36,262 bases of DNA from Chloroflexota bacterium. Its GTDB lineage: Bacteria > Chloroflexota > Anaerolineae > JAAYEA01. The notes under the pieces are model-generated. The model ran no database searches. It was not told the origin of the DNA and was given only the letters and a program-made list of their open reading frames with translations. Shown here piece after piece: positions 33,231-36,262 of this stretch (the stretch's first letter is position 1; each line of letters begins with the position of its first letter). The position numbers were made by a program, and so were the translations under genes. The stretch lies in the NCBI GenBank assembly GCA_019873665.1, contig JAIOAV010000035.1, forward strand, positions 1-36,262, read 5' to 3'.

Positions 33231-34001
33231 ATGCCCAAACTGGCAATCACCGGTAAGGGAGGAGTGGGCAAGACCACCCTCGCGGCGTTATTAGCGCATC
33301 TCTACGCCCGCGAGGGGCGCACGGTGTTGGCCATTGACGCGGACCCGGATAGCAATCTGGCCTCGGCGCTGGGCGTCCCGCCGGAGATCGAGCGCCAGAT
33401 CACGCCCATTGCTGAGATGGAAGAGCTGATCGCGGAGCGCACCGGCACTACCCCCGGCACATACGGCGGCTTTTTCAAGATGAACCCGCGCGTGGACGAC
33501 ATCCCGGAGCGCTTTTCCGTAACACACAACGGCGTCAAATTGCTGGTAATGGGCACCGTGGACCGGGGCGGCTCTGGCTGCGTCTGCCCGGAGAGCGTGA
33601 TGCTCAAGACGCTGGTTACGTACCTGCTGCTTGGGCAGCGGGATGTGCTGATCATGGACATGGAGGCGGGCATCGAGCACCTGGGGCGCGGTACGGCTTC
33701 GGCAGTGGACGCGCTCATCGTGGTTGTGGAGCCCGGGCAACGCAGCGTGCAGACGGCGCAGACGATCCGGCGGCTGGCCGCGGATATCGGCCTGAAGAAG
33801 CTCTACATCGTCGGCAACAAGATCCGCGACGAGCGAGATCGGGCCTTTATCGCCGAACAGCTTGCCGGGGAGACGATCCTCGGGTATCTGCCCTATAGCC
33901 CGCGCGCCATCGAGTCCGACCTGCAGGGAAAGGCGATCTACGAGATGGACCCGCAGCTCCTCGCCGAGGCGCGCGCCATCAAGGAACGTTTGCCTCAGTA
34001 G
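33231..34001 (+). CDS. cooC: CooC-like ATPase (CO dehydrogenase maturation family)
   Basis: This is a 256-residue MinD/ParA-type P-loop ATPase. The deviant Walker A TGKGGVGKTT spans residues 7-16, with AIDADPDSN after it. The diagnostic CxC is Cys117-Val-Cys119 in GGSGCVCPE, the metal-binding pair of CooC/AcsF proteins that insert nickel into CO dehydrogenase or acetyl-CoA synthase. The later DMEAGIEHLGRG and IVVVEPGQRS also match. No coo, acs or cdh genes are in the window, so the client enzyme is encoded elsewhere. The ATG at 33231 follows AGAGGAGCG. It implies carbon monoxide or Wood-Ljungdahl metabolism in the organism, which is an inference from this one gene. Confidence 0.88.
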   Translation: MPKLAITGKGGVGKTTLAALLAHLYAREGRTVLAIDADPDSNLASALGVPPEIERQITPIAEMEELIAERTGTTPGTYGGFFKMNPRVDDIPERFSVTHNGVKLLVMGTVDRGGSGCVCPESVMLKTLVTYLLLGQRDVLIMDMEAGIEHLGRGTASAVDALIVVVEPGQRSVQTAQTIRRLAADIGLKKLYIVGNKIRDERDRAFIAEQLAGETILGYLPYSPRAIESDLQGKAIYEMDPQLLAEARAIKERLPQ

Positions 34002-34024
34002 GCAAGAGCACGAGAACAGGCATA

Positions 34025-34055
34025 GGCCGGAGGGTGAGGCTATCACCCTCCGGCC
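34025..34055. terminator. Bidirectional terminator between cooC and fba
   Basis: GGCCGGAGGGTGA (34025-34037) pairs perfectly with TCACCCTCCGGCC (34043-34055) around a five-base loop: 13 pairs. The plus-strand tail is CCTTGTTT. It lies between convergent genes and can serve both. Confidence 0.8.
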
Positions 34056-34096
34056 CCTTGTTTGCCGCGTGAACGCGCTGCCTGCGCAGCCGCGTT

Positions 34097-35023
34097 CTAC
34101 TCCTCCGCGCCACCCAGATGGGCGCTGCGGAACTGGCGCTTGCCGCTGGTCAGGCCGCCGCTGGAATCAACCACGCCGGCGCTGCCAAACAGGCGGATCT
34201 TTTCGCGGACGCGTTCCTTCACTGCCTCGCGGCCCGGGCTGATGATCTTGCGAGGGTCGGTCTCATCCGGCATCTCGGCAATCGCTTTGCGCATCGCCTC
34301 GGTAAAGCCCTGGTTAAGATACGTGGCGACGTTCACCTTGGCGACGCCGTTCTCGATGGCGGCCAGGACGCTCTCATGCTTGACGCCGGAAGAGCCATGC
34401 AACACGAGGGGGATGTTGGGGATCTTGGCGTGAATCGCCTTGATGCGCTCGATATCCAGCTCCGCCTCCCGCGATTTCATGGCATGCACGGAACCGCAGG
34501 CCACAGCCAGCGAGTCGGCGCCGGTGAGCTCGATGAAGCGCTGCGCCTCGTCCGGCTGGGTCATCGCCGCCTCGACCTCTTCTGGCGTGACGCCATCGGT
34601 GCTCTGCAACACCCGGCCCAGCTCCGCTTCCACCGGAATCCCCACGAGATGCGCGATCTCGCAGACGCGCTTGGTCGTGGCTACATTCTCATCGAACGGC
34701 TTCTTGGAGCCGTCGTACATGAGCGAGGTAAAGCCGGCGCGCAGGCATCGCACGTTCTGGTCAAAGTCGGTGCCATGATCGAGGTGCAGCACCACCGGCA
34801 CATCTGCCAGGCTGGCGGCGATCCGCACTAGGCCGGTGGCGAAATCGAGCCCGGCGTAGCGGATCGCTCCCTGGCTCACCTGCAAGATCACCGGCGCTCG
34901 CTCCTCTTGCGCGGCCTCGACGATGCCCTGCACCTGTTCCATGTTGTTGGCGTTGAAAGCGCCAATGGCATAATGGTTCTCCAACGCGTGAAGCAAAATC
35001 TGCTTGCTGCTGACGAGAGGCAT
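34097..35023 (-). CDS. fba: Class II fructose-bisphosphate aldolase family protein
   Basis: This is a 308-residue zinc-dependent class II aldolase, cytoplasmic, cleaving fructose-1,6-bisphosphate (or tagatose-bisphosphate) to dihydroxyacetone phosphate and glyceraldehyde-3-phosphate. The zinc and catalytic motifs are VVLHLDHGTD (His80, Asp82, His83), EAELGRV (Glu134), CGSVHAMK (His180) and LVLHGSSG (His209). It starts MPLVSSKQILLHALENHYAIGAFN, the family N-terminus. The ATG at 35023 follows AAAGGAGAACC. Distinguishing fructose- from tagatose-bisphosphate specificity is not possible from these motifs. It lies 56 bases downstream of the anchored protein gene on the same strand, and shares the terminator with cooC. 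Confidence 0.94.
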   Translation of the reverse strand: MPLVSSKQILLHALENHYAIGAFNANNMEQVQGIVEAAQEERAPVILQVSQGAIRYAGLDFATGLVRIAASLADVPVVLHLDHGTDFDQNVRCLRAGFTSLMYDGSKKPFDENVATTKRVCEIAHLVGIPVEAELGRVLQSTDGVTPEEVEAAMTQPDEAQRFIELTGADSLAVACGSVHAMKSREAELDIERIKAIHAKIPNIPLVLHGSSGVKHESVLAAIENGVAKVNVATYLNQGFTEAMRKAIAEMPDETDPRKIISPGREAVKERVREKIRLFGSAGVVDSSGGLTSGKRQFRSAHLGGAEE

Positions 35024-35079
35024 GGTTCTCCTTTCTGCTACCCACTTCTGAAGTTGATCCCAGAGTACAATAAAGCCGA

Positions 35080-36015
35080 CTAACGGCGACGCTGGAAGAC
35101 AATCCGCCAGGAGACGAACCGCGTTACCTCACCGCACATCTCCTGCGATAGCGACAGGTCGCCCGCCACATCCGCCGGCACATCAGCCAGCGTAACGGTA
35201 TAGGTGATGCCCGGACTCATCACGTAATCGGCATCACCGGGTCCCATATCCGGATGCAGGCCCGTGGCAAATAGCTCTTCCCCTCCCGCCCAAGAAACCT
35301 TGAGGAAGACGCCCGGCATGCCCTGCCCGTTCTCGTCCTGCACCCTTATCACAATCGCGCTTGGGCGATCGTTTCCCTCACAGGTGACCCGCTCACGACT
35401 GATGAGCGCATAGTCCACCGCCTGCGCGGGCACGTCAGTTGCCGTAGCCGCGGCGGTAGATCCCGCCACAGGCGCGGGCGTCATCGTGGCGGAAGGAGAC
35501 ACGGTGAGAGCCGGTGGACGGAATGTCGGCGTCCTCGTCCGCGTGACCCACCGCGTCCGGGTCGGCGTGACCATGATAGTGGGCGTGAGCGACGGTGTCG
35601 CCCCCGTTGGTGTCGGCATGGTGGCGATTGGCACTGCGGGCGTCGCGACATATGCCATGATCGCCGGGCTTTGCACGCCCATCTCATACGCCAGCCGCGC
35701 CAACGACCGCCGCACCGCCAGCGGTCTGTTCTGGGCGATTGCCGCTTCAGCTAGGTCACGCAAAAGGGCCTCCGCACGCTCCGCGCCAAGATATGCGAGC
35801 CGCTCCTCGGTCCGCTGCAGATCCCCATCCCGCGCATACGCGGTGCTCACCATCAGGATGTAATCCTCTTGATACGGCCGCCCGACGCGATCCAGCCCCA
35901 CCGTGGGCGGTTGCCGTGGCCAGAGCACCAGGCTCGCCAAGAGACCCAACGATAGCCCCGCCAGCACCGCGAGCGCGACAGAAATAGCCTCGACACGACG
36001 GCGCCGGCGTCTCAT
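35080..36015 (-). CDS. Membrane-anchored protein with helical domain, Thr/Pro stalk and C-terminal beta domain
   Basis: This is a 311-residue unrecognised protein. A basic MRRRRRRVEAIS start leads into one membrane helix (about residues 11-32), so it is anchored with the bulk outside. Residues 40-125 form a helical domain (AYARDGDLQRTEERLAYL, LAYEMGVQSPAIMAYVATP). Residues about 126-195 are a Thr/Pro-rich stalk (PTPTGATPSLTPTIMVTPT). The C-terminal 110 residues look beta-rich (VRVQDENGQGMPGVFLKVSW, ITYTVTLADVPADV) with two cysteines that may form a disulfide. Its start overlaps the stop of the previous gene as ATGA, so it is translationally coupled. That upstream gene has the same helical domain. 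A role in surface or cell-wall structures is only a guess. Confidence 0.8.
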   Translation of the reverse strand: MRRRRRRVEAISVALAVLAGLSLGLLASLVLWPRQPPTVGLDRVGRPYQEDYILMVSTAYARDGDLQRTEERLAYLGAERAEALLRDLAEAAIAQNRPLAVRRSLARLAYEMGVQSPAIMAYVATPAVPIATMPTPTGATPSLTPTIMVTPTRTRWVTRTRTPTFRPPALTVSPSATMTPAPVAGSTAAATATDVPAQAVDYALISRERVTCEGNDRPSAIVIRVQDENGQGMPGVFLKVSWAGGEELFATGLHPDMGPGDADYVMSPGITYTVTLADVPADVAGDLSLSQEMCGEVTRFVSWRIVFQRRR

Positions 36016-36262
36016 GGCGTTCGCTCGACAGGCGTTGCCGGCATCGGGGCAGATGCCAGATACTCCAGAACCAGCGGGGACGCGACTCCCAGATCCCGCG
36101 CCAACAGCGCCAACCCGTAGGTGGCGTGCAGATCATCGCCTCGCCCGATATACTCGCCCGCCAGCTCCGCCACCCGCGCCCCCACATCCGCATCCTGCAG
36201 GGCATCGAGCCGAGAACGAGCGCGCGCCAGATCGCCATCCGCGCCATACGCTAGGGCCGTCA
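36012..36262 (-). CDS. Partial gene, paralogue of the downstream anchored protein (5' end outside the window)
   Basis: The last 82 codons of a gene on the minus strand are present; its beginning lies beyond the window edge. It reads AYGADGDLARARSRLDAL, then ELAGEYIGRGDDLHATYGLALLARDLGVASPLVLEYL and ends PMPATPVERTP. This matches the helical domain of the downstream protein (AYARDGDLQRTEERLAYL ... MGVQSPAIMAYV), so the two are paralogues. Its TGA overlaps the next ATG by the ATGA arrangement. It stops soon after this domain and so lacks the stalk and the C-terminal beta domain. Function unknown. Confidence 0.8.
   Translation of the reverse strand, partial: TALAYGADGDLARARSRLDALQDADVGARVAELAGEYIGRGDDLHATYGLALLARDLGVASPLVLEYLASAPMPATPVERTP

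Noticed and set aside
35756-36247. A 163-codon minus-strand frame at the right edge
   Set aside because: It is out of frame with the supported gene pair there; the correct partial gene ends at 36012 in another frame and matches its neighbour's domain.

Overview
The window is a GC-rich, gene-dense bacterial chromosome segment with 25 complete genes and two imperfect ones: a glycosyltransferase broken by a single-base frameshift, and a gene cut by the right edge. No phage, transposase, CRISPR array, tRNA or rRNA is visible. The gene mix suggests Chloroflexota, probably an Anaerolineae-like lineage: YchF-CvpA-MutS2 in a row, a GT-C (GT87-like) membrane glycosyltransferase, an Ala/Glu/Pro-rich TPR protein, small anchored proteins with Thr/Pro stalks, a CooC-type ATPase and GH4 enzymes. 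That placement is an inference from gene content, not from a phylogenetic marker.

Layout. 1-156: dispersed palindromic repeat. 176-3192 (minus): ftsH, a FlK-type thioesterase and nanE. 3394-3894 (plus): a glycine-cleavage-H-like lipoyl carrier driven by a strong promoter, convergent with kbl across a perfect bidirectional terminator. 5254-6120 (minus): a PHP phosphoesterase. 6529-8364 (plus): a polytopic GT-C glycosyltransferase. 8377-10915: a consensus promoter followed by a tight operon of three phosphoesterases of unrelated folds (PHP, calcineurin-like, histidine phosphatase). 11011-15435: two GH4 glycosidases with a DUF3795 protein and a beta-propeller lactonase between them. 15520-18173: class II photolyase and a CaiB/BaiF CoA-transferase. 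18202-18331: a second copy of the palindromic repeat. 18388-19179 (minus): sugar isomerase/epimerase. 19380-22264: rsfS (apparently starting at CTG), ndk and a repeat-rich TPR protein. 22431-25328: an AarF/UbiB-family kinase and the frameshifted glycosyltransferase. 25351-31953: UroD-like methyltransferase, class V aminotransferase, ychF, cvpA, mutS2. 32005-34001: a PpiC-type foldase lipoprotein and a CooC-like ATPase. 34097-36262 (minus): class II aldolase and two paralogous, translationally coupled anchored proteins.

How the genes fit together. Housekeeping genes (ftsH, rsfS, ndk, ychF, mutS2, foldase) alternate with a sugar-related accessory set (nanE, two GH4 enzymes, lactonase, isomerase, class II aldolase) and a C1/glycine set (H-like protein, kbl, aminotransferase, UroD-like, CooC). 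This would suit an anaerobic or facultative heterotroph with a corrinoid or CO-linked branch; the photolyase implies some exposure to light. The most promising candidates for something undescribed are the three-fold phosphoesterase operon beside the membrane glycosyltransferase, the two-GH4/DUF3795 cluster, the coupled paralogous anchored proteins at the right edge, and the CTG start of rsfS.
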